Assembly (NCBI GenBank): GCA_902776955.1
Contig: CACYSG010000004.1
Coordinates: 1 to 64,000, forward strand
Source of the DNA: an uncultured Bacteroidales bacterium
Lineage (GTDB): Bacteria > Bacteroidota > Bacteroidia > Bacteroidales > Muribaculaceae
Direction: 5' to 3'
DNA length: 64,000 bases
Positions within the stretch are counted from its first letter, which is position 1. Each line of letters starts with the position of its first letter. The notes below the pieces were generated by a model. The model saw nothing but the letters and a program-made list of their open reading frames with translations, was not told the DNA's origin and searched no databases. Positions 1 through 8,847 of this stretch are shown here, one piece after another. A program made the position numbers and the translations under genes.

Positions 1-1
1 T

Positions 2-1786
2 GAGAAAGCTGACATGGAATTGATGGTAGGTGCGACTTACGATAATATTATGATGGTCGAGGGCGAAATGGACGAAGTGAGCGAGGATGACCTGATTGCA
101 GCCTTGAAGGCAGCCCATGAGGCAATCAAGCCCATGTGCCTGATCCAGAAGGAGTGGGCCAAGGAGTTGGGCGTTGCCAAGCGCGAGTACTGCCACGAGA
201 CCGACGACGAGGAACTCCACGAGCGCGTGCGCAAGGAGATTTATCCCAAGTGCTACGCTGTGGCTCAGGCCGGCAAGGCCGACAAGCAGTGGCGCAACGA
301 GACCTTCCAGAAGGCTTATGACGACTTCATGGAGACCATCCCCGAGGAGGAGCGCGAGGAGAAGGAACCGATGATCAAGCGCTACTACGAGGAAGTGCAG
401 CGCGACGCTGTTCGCCGTTGCATCCTCGACGAGCACATCCGCCTCGACGGCCGCAAGACCAACGAGATCCGTCCCATCCTGTGCGAGCCCGACTATCTGC
501 CTTATCCCCACGGCTCGGCCCTGTTCAAGCGTGGCGAGACCCAGGCCCTGGCAACCGTGACTCTGGGAACCAAGGACGACGAGAAGCTTATCGACGACGT
601 GCTGCGTCACGAGAACGAGCGCTTCCTGTTGCACTATAACTTCCCCGCCTTCTCGACCGGTGAGGCACGCGCACCCCGTGGCGTGAGCCGCCGCGAGATT
701 GGCCACGGCAACCTGGCACACCGCGCCCTCAAGCGCATGATCCCCGAGGATAACCCCTACTGCATCCGCATCGTGAGCGACATCCTGAGCAGCAACGGTT
801 CGTCATCGATGGCTACCGTCTGCGCTGGTTGCATGGCACTGCTCGACGCTGGTGTGAAGCTCAAGAAGCCCGTTGCCGGTATCGCTATGGGTCTGATCAC
901 CGACGAGGGTAACGTGAAGCACGCCGTGCTGAGCGACATCCTGGGCGACGAGGATCACCTGGGTGACATGGACTTCAAGGTGACGGGTACCGTCGACGGT
1001 ATCACCGCCACTCAGATGGATATCAAGTGCGACGGTCTGCCCTACGAGATTCTCGAGCAGGCACTGCACCAGGCTAAGGAAGGCCGCCTCCACATCCTCA
1101 ACCTCATCAACGAGGCTATTCCCGAGGCTCGTGCCGACTACAAGCCCCACGTTCCCCGCATCGTCACCATGGTTATCGACAAGGAATTCATCGGTGCCGT
1201 TATCGGTAAGGGTGGTGAGGTTATCCAGGGTCTCCAGGAAGAGACGGGTACCACCATCAGCATCGAGGAAGTTGACGGCAAGGGAATCGTCGAAATCGCT
1301 GCCGCCAACAAGGAGAGCATCGAGGCTGCTGTGGCCCGCATCAAGGCCATCACCGCAGTTCCCGAGGAGGGTCAGGTCTACACCGGTAAGGTGGTCAGCA
1401 TCCTCGAGTTCGGTGCCTTCGTTGAGTTCATGCCCGGCCGTGACGGTCTGCTGCACATCAGCGAGATCAGCTGGGATCGCCTCGAGAGCATGGAGGCCAG
1501 CGGCCTGCACGAGGGTGACGAGGTCACCGTCAAGCTCATCGAGATTGACAAGAAGACCGGCAAGTTCCGCTTGTCGATGCGCGCCCTCCAGGACAAGCCC
1601 GAGGGTTATGACGAGCGTCGCCAGGGTGGCGGCAACCGTGGTCCCCGTCCCGGTGGCAATGGCGGTAACGGTGGCAACCGTGGTCCTCGCCCCAACGGCC
1701 CGCGTCCCGGTGGTAACGGCTCCCGCGGTCCCCGTCCCAACGGCCCGCGCCGTCCCCGTCGCGATGACCGTCGTGACGACGAGTAA
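2..1786 (+). CDS. pnp: Polyribonucleotide nucleotidyltransferase (PNPase), 5'-truncated by the window
   Basis: 3'-to-5' phosphorolytic exoribonuclease of RNA turnover, normally a cytoplasmic trimer. The reading frame is open from base 2 (E-K-A-D before the first ATG at 14), so the true start lies upstream; about 590 of the usual 700-750 residues are present. What remains is the end of the first RNase PH half, the helical linker, the second RNase PH half, a KH domain with its GKGG loop (about residues 396-402 counted from the ATG at 14), and an S1 domain (about 456-525, [11 protein letters not shown]). The C-terminus is a long basic tail rich in GPRP and GGN blocks ending in RRDDRRDDE, likely a disordered RNA-binding extension. 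A rho-independent terminator follows. The identity is secure. Confidence 0.97.
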   Translation, partial: EKADMELMVGATYDNIMMVEGEMDEVSEDDLIAALKAAHEAIKPMCLIQKEWAKELGVAKREYCHETDDEELHERVRKEIYPKCYAVAQAGKADKQWRNETFQKAYDDFMETIPEEEREEKEPMIKRYYEEVQRDAVRRCILDEHIRLDGRKTNEIRPILCEPDYLPYPHGSALFKRGETQALATVTLGTKDDEKLIDDVLRHENERFLLHYNFPAFSTGEARAPRGVSRREIGHGNLAHRALKRMIPEDNPYCIRIVSDILSSNGSSSMATVCAGCMALLDAGVKLKKPVAGIAMGLITDEGNVKHAVLSDILGDEDHLGDMDFKVTGTVDGITATQMDIKCDGLPYEILEQALHQAKEGRLHILNLINEAIPEARADYKPHVPRIVTMVIDKEFIGAVIGKGGEVIQGLQEETGTTISIEEVDGKGIVEIAAANKESIEAAVARIKAITAVPEEGQVYTGKVVSILEFGAFVEFMPGRDGLLHISEISWDRLESMEASGLHEGDEVTVKLIEIDKKTGKFRLSMRALQDKPEGYDERRQGGGNRGPRPGGNGGNGGNRGPRPNGPRPGGNGSRGPRPNGPRRPRRDDRRDDE

Positions 1787-1815
1787 ACCCCGCAACTACA
1801 CATCTATTAATATAG

Positions 1816-1851
1816 CAAGCGCCGAGGCCACCACGCCCCGGCGCTTGTTTT
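1816..1851 (+). terminator. Rho-independent terminator after pnp
   Basis: Nine-base perfect arms CAAGCGCCG (1816-1824) and CGGCGCTTG (1839-1847), followed directly by TTTT, 29 bases after the pnp stop codon. Confidence 0.85.
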
Positions 1852-1857
1852 ACACCC

Positions 1858-2215
1858 TTGCCCTGCGGGGCTAATGCGAATTACACAAATTAAATGCGAA
1901 TTTTTTTTTCGTGATAATAAGTCTAATTCGTGTAATTCGCATTGAAAATAACCTCACGCGCACGCACAAACGAAACGAACGGAAAAAAGAGTTTCTAGTC
2001 CCTAGTCCCTAGTTTCTAGTCGGCATCCGCGCCCTTGACGATTGCCCTGCGGGGCTAATGCGAATTACACAAATTAAATGCGAATTTTTTTTCGTGAAAA
2101 TAAGTCTAATTCGTGTAATTCGCATTGAAAATAACCTCACGCGCACGCACAAACGAAACGAACGGAAAAAAAGGAGTTTCTAGTCCCTAGTTTCTAGTCG
2201 GCACCCGCGCCCTTG
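1858..2215. repeat. Two tandem copies of an approx. 180-bp hairpin repeat (left flank of the RM operon)
   Basis: Unit 1 spans about 1858-2041 and unit 2 about 2042-2215. Each starts TTGCCCTGCGGGGCTAATGCG, though unit 1 has CTTGCCC. Each contains an inverted repeat (AATGCGAATTACAC against GTGTAATTCGCATT), then CGCACGCACAAACGAAACGA, then a period-7 tract of TAGTCCC/TAGTTTC, and ends in GGCATCCGCGCCC (GGCACCCGCGCCC in unit 2). The same unit recurs in the same orientation at 7581-7995. No ORF of substance is present; this accounts for most of the gap between pnp and hsdR. Confidence 0.9.
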
Positions 2216-2362
2216 GGAATAAAAACAACTCTGACAACTTTTACAACCATTCTCAATCGGGTTGTTATCGTTGTTTGAGTTGTTTTTATATAAATGCTAC
2301 GCACCGCATAGTATTTATTGTACTTATTGTCTTCCCTTTCTTAGTTGTTGTTTTGTTGTGGG

Positions 2363-4819
2363 TTAAGCGGTGGCGGCGTTGACGGCGGGGCCGTTGTAGA
2401 GTTCGTGTTGGAAATCGAGGAAGAAGTTCCTGATTTGCTTCGGGTCCATGCCGAGTAATTGGCGGGCGTCGCTGATGGAGTGGTACTTCATGTCGATGAG
2501 CGTGGGCAACTTGTCCATGTCCAGCTCCTTGAAGCCGTTGTCCACATATAGCTTGAGGATGAAGTTGGCAAAGTCCTGCTGGGACTTGGTCGCCGTTTTC
2601 TGCATCTCGGCACGCAGGATGTCGGCGCGGCGCTGGCGGTCGAGCGTTGTGGTGTTGTAGGCCAGGTAGCTCAACACATCGAGCATATCGCAGTCCTCCT
2701 TATTGAGGAAACGGCGCACCAGGTTAAGTTTCTCTTCCTGGAAACCCGATTGCTCCAGCAGGCTGAGCAGTTGCTGACGCGTCTCGGGATTGGCCCAACG
2801 CTCGCGCAGGTCATCCACGCCGTCCAGGAACTTGGGCAGCTCGCCGAACAGGCGCTTAATATATTCCTCGATGGTGATGAGTTCATCGCCGAATTGCACG
2901 CGCTCCTCCCAATGGGTCTGCAGCAGCGTCAGGCTGCGCAGCGGCGATAGCTTCACGATGACGGTATTCTTCTTGCTTGGGCCGTCACAGGTGCAAGGCA
3001 GATGGCCGCAGATGGGACACGGCTCAGGCGGCGGTGGCGGCGGGCATTCGCACGGAATCTTGCCGCATTTGGGACAGGGTTTAGGCTGAGGTTTGTGGCA
3101 GGAGCACGGGTAGTTGCCGCACACGGGGCAGAAGGGATCGCCATCCCACTCGGGATCCTGGAAATTCTTGGACGCGCCCACAAAGTCGTAGAGCGTGAAG
3201 AAGTATTTCCCGTCAAACAGGCGGGTGCCGCGTCCCATGATCTGCTTGAACTCGACGATGTTATCCACGGGGCGCAGCAGCACAATGTTGCGCACGTTGC
3301 GGGCATCCACGCCCGTCGAGAGTTTCTGTGACGTGGTCAGGATGGTGGGTCGCAGCAGGTCGTTGTTTTGAAACTCCCTGAGCTTTTGTTCACCCTTGTC
3401 GCCATCGTCGGCAGTGACACGCTCACAATAGTTGCTGTCGGGCACCTTCTTGTGCTGGTTGATCATCGCCGCGATTTCCAGCGCATGCACTTGGCTGGCG
3501 CAAAAGACGATGGTTTTCTCGTTGGGGTCGATTTTATTCAACAGCTCCTTGACGCGGTGCTCGTCGCGCTCCCGCATGTAGATATTGCCGTGGTAGAAAT
3601 CCTTCTCGGTATAGGTCTTGTCCATCTCAATCTCGCCCACCACGCTGTCGTATGGGTTATAAGTGTAGTTATCGACATAGCTGGTGGCAAATCTCACGCG
3701 GTAAGGCGTCAGGAAGCCGTCCTCGATGCCCTGCTTGAGGGAGTAACTATAGACGGGCTCGCCAAAGTAGTTGTAGGTATTGGCGTTGACCTTGCGGCGC
3801 GGCGTGGCGGTCATGCCCAGTTGCACGGCTGGCCCGAACCACTCCATCAGTTCACGCCACACGCTCTCGTCGTTGGCGCCGCCACGGTGGCACTCATCGA
3901 TGATCACGAAGTCAAAGAAATCCTTGGGCCACTGTTGATAGTAGGGTATATCGCTGCCGTCGGGACAGCCCATGATGGTCTGGAAAATCGTGAAATAGAG
4001 GTGGCGGGCGGTGGGCAGCTTGCCGCGCAGGGCGCCCGAACCGCTGGTGGCACGCAGCCTGTCGGCGGTGATGCGCTCCATCGCGTCCTCGTCAAACTGC
4101 TCAAAGTCGTTCTTCGCTTGATTGGCCAGGATGTTGCGGTCGGTGATAAACAGGATGCGGGGCTTTTGGTCCGTGCCACGGGTGTTCCAGTTGGTCTGGT
4201 ACAGCTTCCAGCAGATCTGGAAAGCCGTGTAGGTCTTGCCCGTTCCCGTCGCCATGGTGAGCAGGATGCGTTTCTTGTCGTTGGCAACGGCGTTCAGCAC
4301 AGCGTCGATGGCGATTTCCTGATAGTAGCGGGGCTCACGGCCGCCACCACGGTTCATGGCGCACAGGTTGAACTTGTCACGCCACTCGTTCTGCTCGGGA
4401 TAGGTCATCTGCCACAGTTCCTGCGGCGTTGGGAACTTATCGACCGGGCCCTCGGTCGAGGGGATGATATAGTTGCCATGGGCGTCTTTAACGCCCATGT
4501 CGATTTGCCAGATTTCGTTGCCGTTGGTGGCGTAGGTGAAGCGGATGTGCAGCAACTCGGCATACAGTTTCGCTTGGGGGATGCCCTCGGCATAACTTTT
4601 CTCGTCGCTCTTGGCCTCGATGACAGCCAGTTTTTTCTTCTTGTACTCGAGAATGTAGTCGGCCTTCTTCGGATGGCGGTTTTGCGGAATTGCCGACACC
4701 ATGCCCGGGGCGATATACGCACTCTGCTCCACGAGGATTTCGCTTTGCGGCACCTCATCCCAGCCGACGTTCCTTAACGCCGGGTCAATCTTCTTCATTC
4801 TGGTTGTCGCCTCGTCCAT
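2363..4819 (-). CDS. hsdR: Type I restriction enzyme, R subunit (HsdR)
   Basis: Motor and nuclease subunit of a type I restriction-modification complex; it translocates and cleaves DNA lacking the host methylation. The N-terminal HSDR_N nuclease region has the PD-(D/E)xK pattern (ADYIL...LAVIEAK, about residues 54-70). The superfamily 2 helicase core follows: Walker A TGTGKT near residue 193, DECH box near 308, and the RGTRL helicase motif. Residues about 562-615 hold an unusual insertion of three CPxCGxxPCxC knuckles separated by proline-rich linkers, which suggests zinc binding. The C-terminal helical domain contacts the methylase core. The start lies two bases after the hsdS stop, so translation is probably coupled. 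818 aa fits the shorter EcoEI-like HsdR class. Confidence 0.95.
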   Translation of the reverse strand: MDEATTRMKKIDPALRNVGWDEVPQSEILVEQSAYIAPGMVSAIPQNRHPKKADYILEYKKKKLAVIEAKSDEKSYAEGIPQAKLYAELLHIRFTYATNGNEIWQIDMGVKDAHGNYIIPSTEGPVDKFPTPQELWQMTYPEQNEWRDKFNLCAMNRGGGREPRYYQEIAIDAVLNAVANDKKRILLTMATGTGKTYTAFQICWKLYQTNWNTRGTDQKPRILFITDRNILANQAKNDFEQFDEDAMERITADRLRATSGSGALRGKLPTARHLYFTIFQTIMGCPDGSDIPYYQQWPKDFFDFVIIDECHRGGANDESVWRELMEWFGPAVQLGMTATPRRKVNANTYNYFGEPVYSYSLKQGIEDGFLTPYRVRFATSYVDNYTYNPYDSVVGEIEMDKTYTEKDFYHGNIYMRERDEHRVKELLNKIDPNEKTIVFCASQVHALEIAAMINQHKKVPDSNYCERVTADDGDKGEQKLREFQNNDLLRPTILTTSQKLSTGVDARNVRNIVLLRPVDNIVEFKQIMGRGTRLFDGKYFFTLYDFVGASKNFQDPEWDGDPFCPVCGNYPCSCHKPQPKPCPKCGKIPCECPPPPPPEPCPICGHLPCTCDGPSKKNTVIVKLSPLRSLTLLQTHWEERVQFGDELITIEEYIKRLFGELPKFLDGVDDLRERWANPETRQQLLSLLEQSGFQEEKLNLVRRFLNKEDCDMLDVLSYLAYNTTTLDRQRRADILRAEMQKTATKSQQDFANFILKLYVDNGFKELDMDKLPTLIDMKYHSISDARQLLGMDPKQIRNFFLDFQHELYNGPAVNAATA

Positions 4820-4821
4820 AT

Positions 4822-6027
4822 CTATTCAAAAATTTGTCTTAACAACGCCTGCTTCATCGCATCACACTCAGCAGCAGTCTTGCGGCTGATTTCCTCTAGG
4901 TCACAAACGATCTTTGAAAGCGCATCAAGATAATCTACTACGCATTGCTGTTCTGAAAGAGATAATACTGGTACTCCAATGCTTAAATATTTTTCAAATT
5001 CAATATTATGTATACCTGTAGTAGCTCTTTGCATCCCAAATGTATCTCCTCTTTTATAAATAAATAGGAGAAAATAATAAAGAAATTTACTAAGAAAAGT
5101 ATTCTTATCTTTAATTCGCAAAATGGATGTAAAATTACTAAAGGAGAACTCACCATCTTCTCTTTCAAATAGAACTGCACGACCTACTGGTTGTTTTTCA
5201 CTACCGCCAGATTTCTCAACGATTAAATCTCCCTTTTGAAGCTTTCGTTTTTCATATTGTCTCACCTCTACATCTAAATACTCGATGTTGTCATAACGGA
5301 GCGTAAAAGATTTGGTGAAATTAGCATTTCGAATAACGCCAACTTTTATATAGGGCGGCTTTTTGCCTTTCCATAAACCATTTATGACATCACAGATATC
5401 ACTCAATTTCTTTTCTTGCCAGCCTGGTTTGGGTTGCATGGCTTGGGTGAGGGCGGATTGGAAGAGGGCACGGGCCTCGGCAAGTTGCTTTTCGGCATTA
5501 CTTTTCAGTTCGTCGATTTGCGCAAAAGCAGCATCCAGTCGCTCGACAATCCGCTCCTGCTCAGCAGGAGACGGCAAAGGAATTTTGATTGATTGAAGTG
5601 ATGGTGCATTTGTATGAACAACTTTCAGTTTCGTTTTTCCTAATCCTTTTTGCCTTATAGCATCTGGTGTGGATAATGCATAAGAAAGATATTTTGGGTT
5701 CTCATTATGCTTCATGCAAATAATGTCCCCTCCCAACATGCATTTCTCTTTTCCCATATAGGCTATGGTCTTGCCAATATCTTCGACACTTTCTCCTGTG
5801 ATAGCAAAAAGTAAATCGCCGTGCTCGAAATATTTTGGATTTGGAACAAAGGATTCCTGAGTATGAGAAACACACTCATTAAACGAAATATTATATGTTG
5901 TATAAATCTCACCGTATCTTACACAGGGAATGCCATCCGTTGTCACCTGGTCACGACGAATACCAGAACCTCGATACATTGAGGTTGCTATTTCTCCAAG
6001 TTTTTTATATGTCCACCCTTGTTTCAT
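4822..6027 (-). CDS. hsdS: Type I restriction enzyme, specificity subunit (HsdS)
   Basis: DNA-recognition subunit that sets the bipartite target of the methylase and nuclease. The 401 residues show the usual plan: target-recognition domain 1 (about 1-150), a conserved helical spacer (SPAEQERIVERLDAAFAQI, about 155-200), target-recognition domain 2 (about 205-345), and a second spacer (LSEQQCVVDYLDAL) at the C-terminus. The start overlaps the hsdM stop by four bases (ATGA). The recognition domains are markedly AT-rich (for example 4960-5360 and 5580-5960) while the spacer and the flanking hsdM and hsdR are GC-rich, consistent with recognition domains exchanged by recombination. The target sequence cannot be predicted by eye. 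Confidence 0.94.
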   Translation of the reverse strand: MKQGWTYKKLGEIATSMYRGSGIRRDQVTTDGIPCVRYGEIYTTYNISFNECVSHTQESFVPNPKYFEHGDLLFAITGESVEDIGKTIAYMGKEKCMLGGDIICMKHNENPKYLSYALSTPDAIRQKGLGKTKLKVVHTNAPSLQSIKIPLPSPAEQERIVERLDAAFAQIDELKSNAEKQLAEARALFQSALTQAMQPKPGWQEKKLSDICDVINGLWKGKKPPYIKVGVIRNANFTKSFTLRYDNIEYLDVEVRQYEKRKLQKGDLIVEKSGGSEKQPVGRAVLFEREDGEFSFSNFTSILRIKDKNTFLSKFLYYFLLFIYKRGDTFGMQRATTGIHNIEFEKYLSIGVPVLSLSEQQCVVDYLDALSKIVCDLEEISRKTAAECDAMKQALLRQIFE

Positions 6028-7484
6028 GCCTTCTGGTCGTTGATGATGTCAAGAATGTTGTCGAGGATGGTTTTGGCCTGGTCGTTGAGTTGGGCCAGGT
6101 GCTGGTGGATTTCCTGTGGTGTGCGTTCATCGACTTCTTCGACCTTGTTGGGGTTCTTGACCGAGAGGTCGCAGTCGCTGCCGAGGGAGGCCACGTCGAT
6201 GGTCCAGGAGTTCTCGCTGTCGGGCTTGGTCTTCTGGAACTCGAGGAATTCGGCGAGGTCGTTATCGTTCAGGGCATTGGTCTTGCCCAGGTTGCGTCCG
6301 GGGTTGAGTTGGTAGTACCAAATCTTCTTCGTGGGCGTTCCTTTGTCAAAGAACAGGACGACAGTCTTCACGCCAGCGCCCTGAAACACGCCACTGGGCA
6401 GGTCGAGGACAGTGTGCAAGTTGCATTGGTCAAGGAGCAACTTGCGCAGGGCCGCCGCGTCGCCGTTGCTCAGGAAGGTGTTCTTAATCACGATGCCCGC
6501 ACGTCCACCCGCCTTCATCATCTTAATGAAGTGCTGCATGAACATGTAGGCGGTCTCCGACGTGTTGATGTCGAAGTTCTGCTTCACCTCGGCACGCTCA
6601 CTGCCGCCAAAGGGCGGATTGGCTAGGATGACGTTTTTGCGGTCCTTCTCCTGAATCTGCGAGAGGTTCTCGGCCAGGGTATTGCCGCGGATGATGTTCG
6701 GGGCCTGCAAGCCGTGGAAAATCATGTTCATGGTGGCGATGATATAGGGCAGCGGCTTCTTCTCCTTGCCAAAGAAGGTGTCCTCCTGCAAGGTCTTGGC
6801 ATCGCTGGTGCTCTTGACACGCTGGCTCATATAGGTAAAAGCCTCGCACAGGAAGCCCGCCGAGCCGCAGGCGGGGTCATAGACCGTCTCGCCGATTTTG
6901 GGGTCCACGACCTTGACGATGGTGCGAATGAGGGGACGGGGCGTGTAGTACTCGCCGCCGTTGCGCCCGGCATTGCCCATCTTGGCGATTTTGGACTCGT
7001 AGAGGACGGTCATCTCGTGCTTGTCCTCGGCGCTCTGGAAATGGAGCTGGTCAATGAGGTTGATGACCTCACGCAGGTTGTAGCCCGAGGTGATCTTGTT
7101 CTTCAACTCGGCAAAAATCTCACCTATCTTGTATTCCAGCGTCTTGGCGCTGGAAGCCGTCTCTTGGAACTTGCGCAGGGTAGGGAACAGCTTGCCGTCG
7201 ACAAAGGCGGTGAGGTCGGGGCCCGTCATAGCATTGACGGTGTCGGGGGTGCCGTCGTCCCTCTTGGGGGCGGCCCACTGGCTCCAGCGCATGTAGCCCG
7301 TGAGGATGGGCTTATAGTCCTTGCCAGCGAGCAGAGCCTTGTCCTCTCGCTCACGGTCAAGGTCATCGAGGTATTTGAGGAAAAGCAGCCAAGAGGTCTG
7401 CTCGATGTAGTCCAGCTCGGTGGAACATCCCGCCTCGTTGCGCAGGATATTGTCAATCGCATTGAATGTCGATTCGTATTGCAT
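6024..7484 (-). CDS. hsdM: Type I restriction-modification DNA methyltransferase (HsdM)
   Basis: N6-adenine methyltransferase subunit using S-adenosylmethionine; with HsdS it methylates the host target and completes the restriction complex. 486 aa. An HsdM N-terminal helical domain (about 5-140) precedes the N6_Mtase domain, with GGEYYTPRPL (about 175), the SAM-binding DPACGSAGF (about 200) and the catalytic NPPF (about 291). First gene of the operon hsdM-hsdS-hsdR. A -7 box (TACCTTTG on the minus strand) lies about 60 bp upstream of the ATG. Confidence 0.96.
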   Translation of the reverse strand: MQYESTFNAIDNILRNEAGCSTELDYIEQTSWLLFLKYLDDLDREREDKALLAGKDYKPILTGYMRWSQWAAPKRDDGTPDTVNAMTGPDLTAFVDGKLFPTLRKFQETASSAKTLEYKIGEIFAELKNKITSGYNLREVINLIDQLHFQSAEDKHEMTVLYESKIAKMGNAGRNGGEYYTPRPLIRTIVKVVDPKIGETVYDPACGSAGFLCEAFTYMSQRVKSTSDAKTLQEDTFFGKEKKPLPYIIATMNMIFHGLQAPNIIRGNTLAENLSQIQEKDRKNVILANPPFGGSERAEVKQNFDINTSETAYMFMQHFIKMMKAGGRAGIVIKNTFLSNGDAAALRKLLLDQCNLHTVLDLPSGVFQGAGVKTVVLFFDKGTPTKKIWYYQLNPGRNLGKTNALNDNDLAEFLEFQKTKPDSENSWTIDVASLGSDCDLSVKNPNKVEEVDERTPQEIHQHLAQLNDQAKTILDNILDIINDQKA

Positions 7485-7545
7485 GTCTCAGGTTCCTATT
7501 TTTCGGTTAATGCGGGTTGTATAAGAAAAGTTCTAGTTTGAAACG

Positions 7546-7553
7546 CAAAGGTA
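7546..7553 (-). promoter_or_regulatory. Promoter -7 box of the hsdMSR operon
   Basis: CAAAGGTA on the plus strand, i.e. TACCTTTG reading toward hsdM, a perfect match to the Bacteroidetes TAnnTTTG element. Transcription would begin near 7540. No clear -33 box was found. Confidence 0.55.
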
Positions 7554-7580
7554 AACATTTTTCTTGAAAGATGCTATTTT

Positions 7581-7995
7581 GCAGGGCAATTGTGGTGGTT
7601 TTCTCACACGCGCACACAAACGAAACGAACGGAAATAGTTTCTAGTCCCTAGTCCCTAGTTTCTAGTCGGCATCCGCGCTCCTGACGATTGCCCTGCGGG
7701 GCTAATGCGAATTACACGAATTGAATGCGAATTAAATGCGAATTTTTATTTTTATTCTTTCGTGATAATAAGTCTAATTCGTGTAATTCGCATTGAAAAT
7801 AACCTCACACGCGCACGCACAAACGAAACGAACGGAAAAAAAGGAGTTTCTAGTCCCTAGTCCCTAGTTTCTAGTCGGCACCCGCGCCCTTGACGATTGC
7901 CCTGCGGGGCTAATGCGAATTACACAAATTGAATGCGAATTTTTTTTCGTGATAATAAGTCTAATTCGTGTAATTCGCATTGAAAATAACGGGAC
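7581..7995. repeat. Hairpin repeat copies, right flank of the RM operon
   Basis: A partial unit (about 7581-7686, lacking the hairpin) is followed by a full unit (about 7687-7895) and a hairpin-only unit (about 7896-7995), all in the same orientation as the copies at 1858-2215. The hairpin in the middle unit has fully complementary 19-base arms (AATGCGAATTACACGAATT and its complement). The period-7 TAGTCCC tract and the GGCATCCGC word (7669-7677) are again present. No gene is seen between hsdM and 8017 apart from these repeats and the hsdM promoter. Confidence 0.9.
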
Positions 7996-8016
7996 CTCGT
8001 CCGTCCTGGTTATTGC

Positions 8017-8469
8017 TTACGGGAGGGCTTCGTCGTACCTGTCGAGCCACATGTCGTTGTATTGCTTGCGCATGTGGCGGGCCCAGGTGGCCATTTCGCG
8101 ATGGCCCAGCAGATGCCAGGCTTTGTCGATGCGTCGTCCCAGCATGAGGCCTTCTTTCTCCGAAACGAGGTGGTAAAAGCTGGTGTATGCTTCAAAGTAG
8201 ACAGGGACATCGACCCACTCGTAATCCATCGCCAACAGCCTCTGGGCCGCTGCGCGCCAAATCCTGATGGCCCTGATGGGGCAGCCTGCCGCCATGCAGA
8301 TGTCGCCCAGCGCTAGCGCCCTCCGCGCCATCCTGCGCGCGTTCTTATCATGAGCGATAGACGCTTCCTCGGCACGGACAATCTGGTTTAACACTTGGAG
8401 ACTCTTGATGCTGAGGTCTCCACGGGGTGTGCAGCTGCACACCTTGACTAAATGCTTTTGTCTAGCCAT
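8017..8469 (-). CDS. Small hypothetical protein, helical
   Basis: A 150-aa protein I do not recognise. It is basic, rich in Ala, Arg, Trp and Tyr, with no signal peptide or membrane segment. The spacing of hydrophobic and small residues (ALALGDICMAAGCPIRAIRIWRAAAQ region, 70-95) suggests antiparallel helices like a TPR or helical-hairpin fold. It is probably a real gene because it has its own promoter (about 8601-8633) and an unusually structured leader containing a terminator-like hairpin. It sits next to the repeats flanking the restriction operon. Function unknown. Confidence 0.6.
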   Translation of the reverse strand: MARQKHLVKVCSCTPRGDLSIKSLQVLNQIVRAEEASIAHDKNARRMARRALALGDICMAAGCPIRAIRIWRAAAQRLLAMDYEWVDVPVYFEAYTSFYHLVSEKEGLMLGRRIDKAWHLLGHREMATWARHMRKQYNDMWLDRYDEALP

Positions 8470-8524
8470 AACAATCTCAATAAGTTAAAGAACGTCAGTT
8501 TGTTAACTCATCGGGAATGTTGTA

Positions 8525-8594
8525 TACAAAAAGACACAACAATCCCATGAATGGCTGATTACACAGCCCTATCATGTGATTGTTGCTAAAATTC
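8525..8594 (-). promoter_or_regulatory. Leader with terminator-like hairpin upstream of the 150-aa gene
   Basis: Arms 8537-8550 (CAACAATCCCATGA) and 8572-8585 pair at 13 of 14 positions, with an inner GGCTG/CAGCC helix. On the minus strand the hairpin is followed by TGTCTTTTTG. It lies between the promoter and the start codon, so a large share of transcripts may stop near 8525. Candidate attenuator, riboswitch expression platform, or source of an approx. 70-nt RNA. Confidence 0.5.
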
Positions 8595-8600
8595 TGGCCG

Positions 8601-8633
8601 CAAAGATAAGTATATCTCAACCAAACGGCCAAA
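8601..8633 (-). promoter_or_regulatory. Promoter of the 150-aa gene
   Basis: -7 box TATCTTTG (plus-strand 8601-8608) and -33 box TTTG (CAAA at 8630-8633) with a 21-bp spacer. Predicted start near 8594, directly ahead of the leader hairpin. Confidence 0.6.
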
Positions 8634-8734
8634 TTTTTTCACCGAAAAATTTCATTGCCTCCTCTCTGGTTGCCTGCGGCGCTCATGCGAATTTCGCGAA
8701 TTTCACAAAGGCATCCGCACACAATGTGCGCGGA

Positions 8735-8847
8735 CACCTCTCTAAACTCTATACTCTAAACCCTAAACCGCTCGCGCAGCGAGCATCACAGCGGAAGCCC
8801 CTCTAAACCCTAAACTCTAACCTCTAAACTGCGAGCGCAGCGAGCAC
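8735..8847. repeat. Period-7 TAAACTC arrays with GCTCGC palindromes (left)
   Basis: Telomere-like strings of CTCTAAA/CCCTAAA units (about 8739-8769 and 8799-8828) each followed by a GC palindrome of the form GCGAGCGCAGCGAGC. A GGCATCCGC word lies just outside (8710-8718). An inverted version of the same composite lies at 10619-10760. Confidence 0.85.

Noticed and set aside
3368..4777. A 469-codon plus-strand open frame opposite hsdR (and similar long antisense frames at 803-1795, 46916-48202 and 55555-56829)
   Set aside because: All are shadows of confidently identified genes and have no family features.
8735..8847. Telomere-like CCCTAAA repeats
   Set aside because: They are short, degenerate and internal; other tracts with period 7 but different sequence show that this is a repeat class rather than a telomere.
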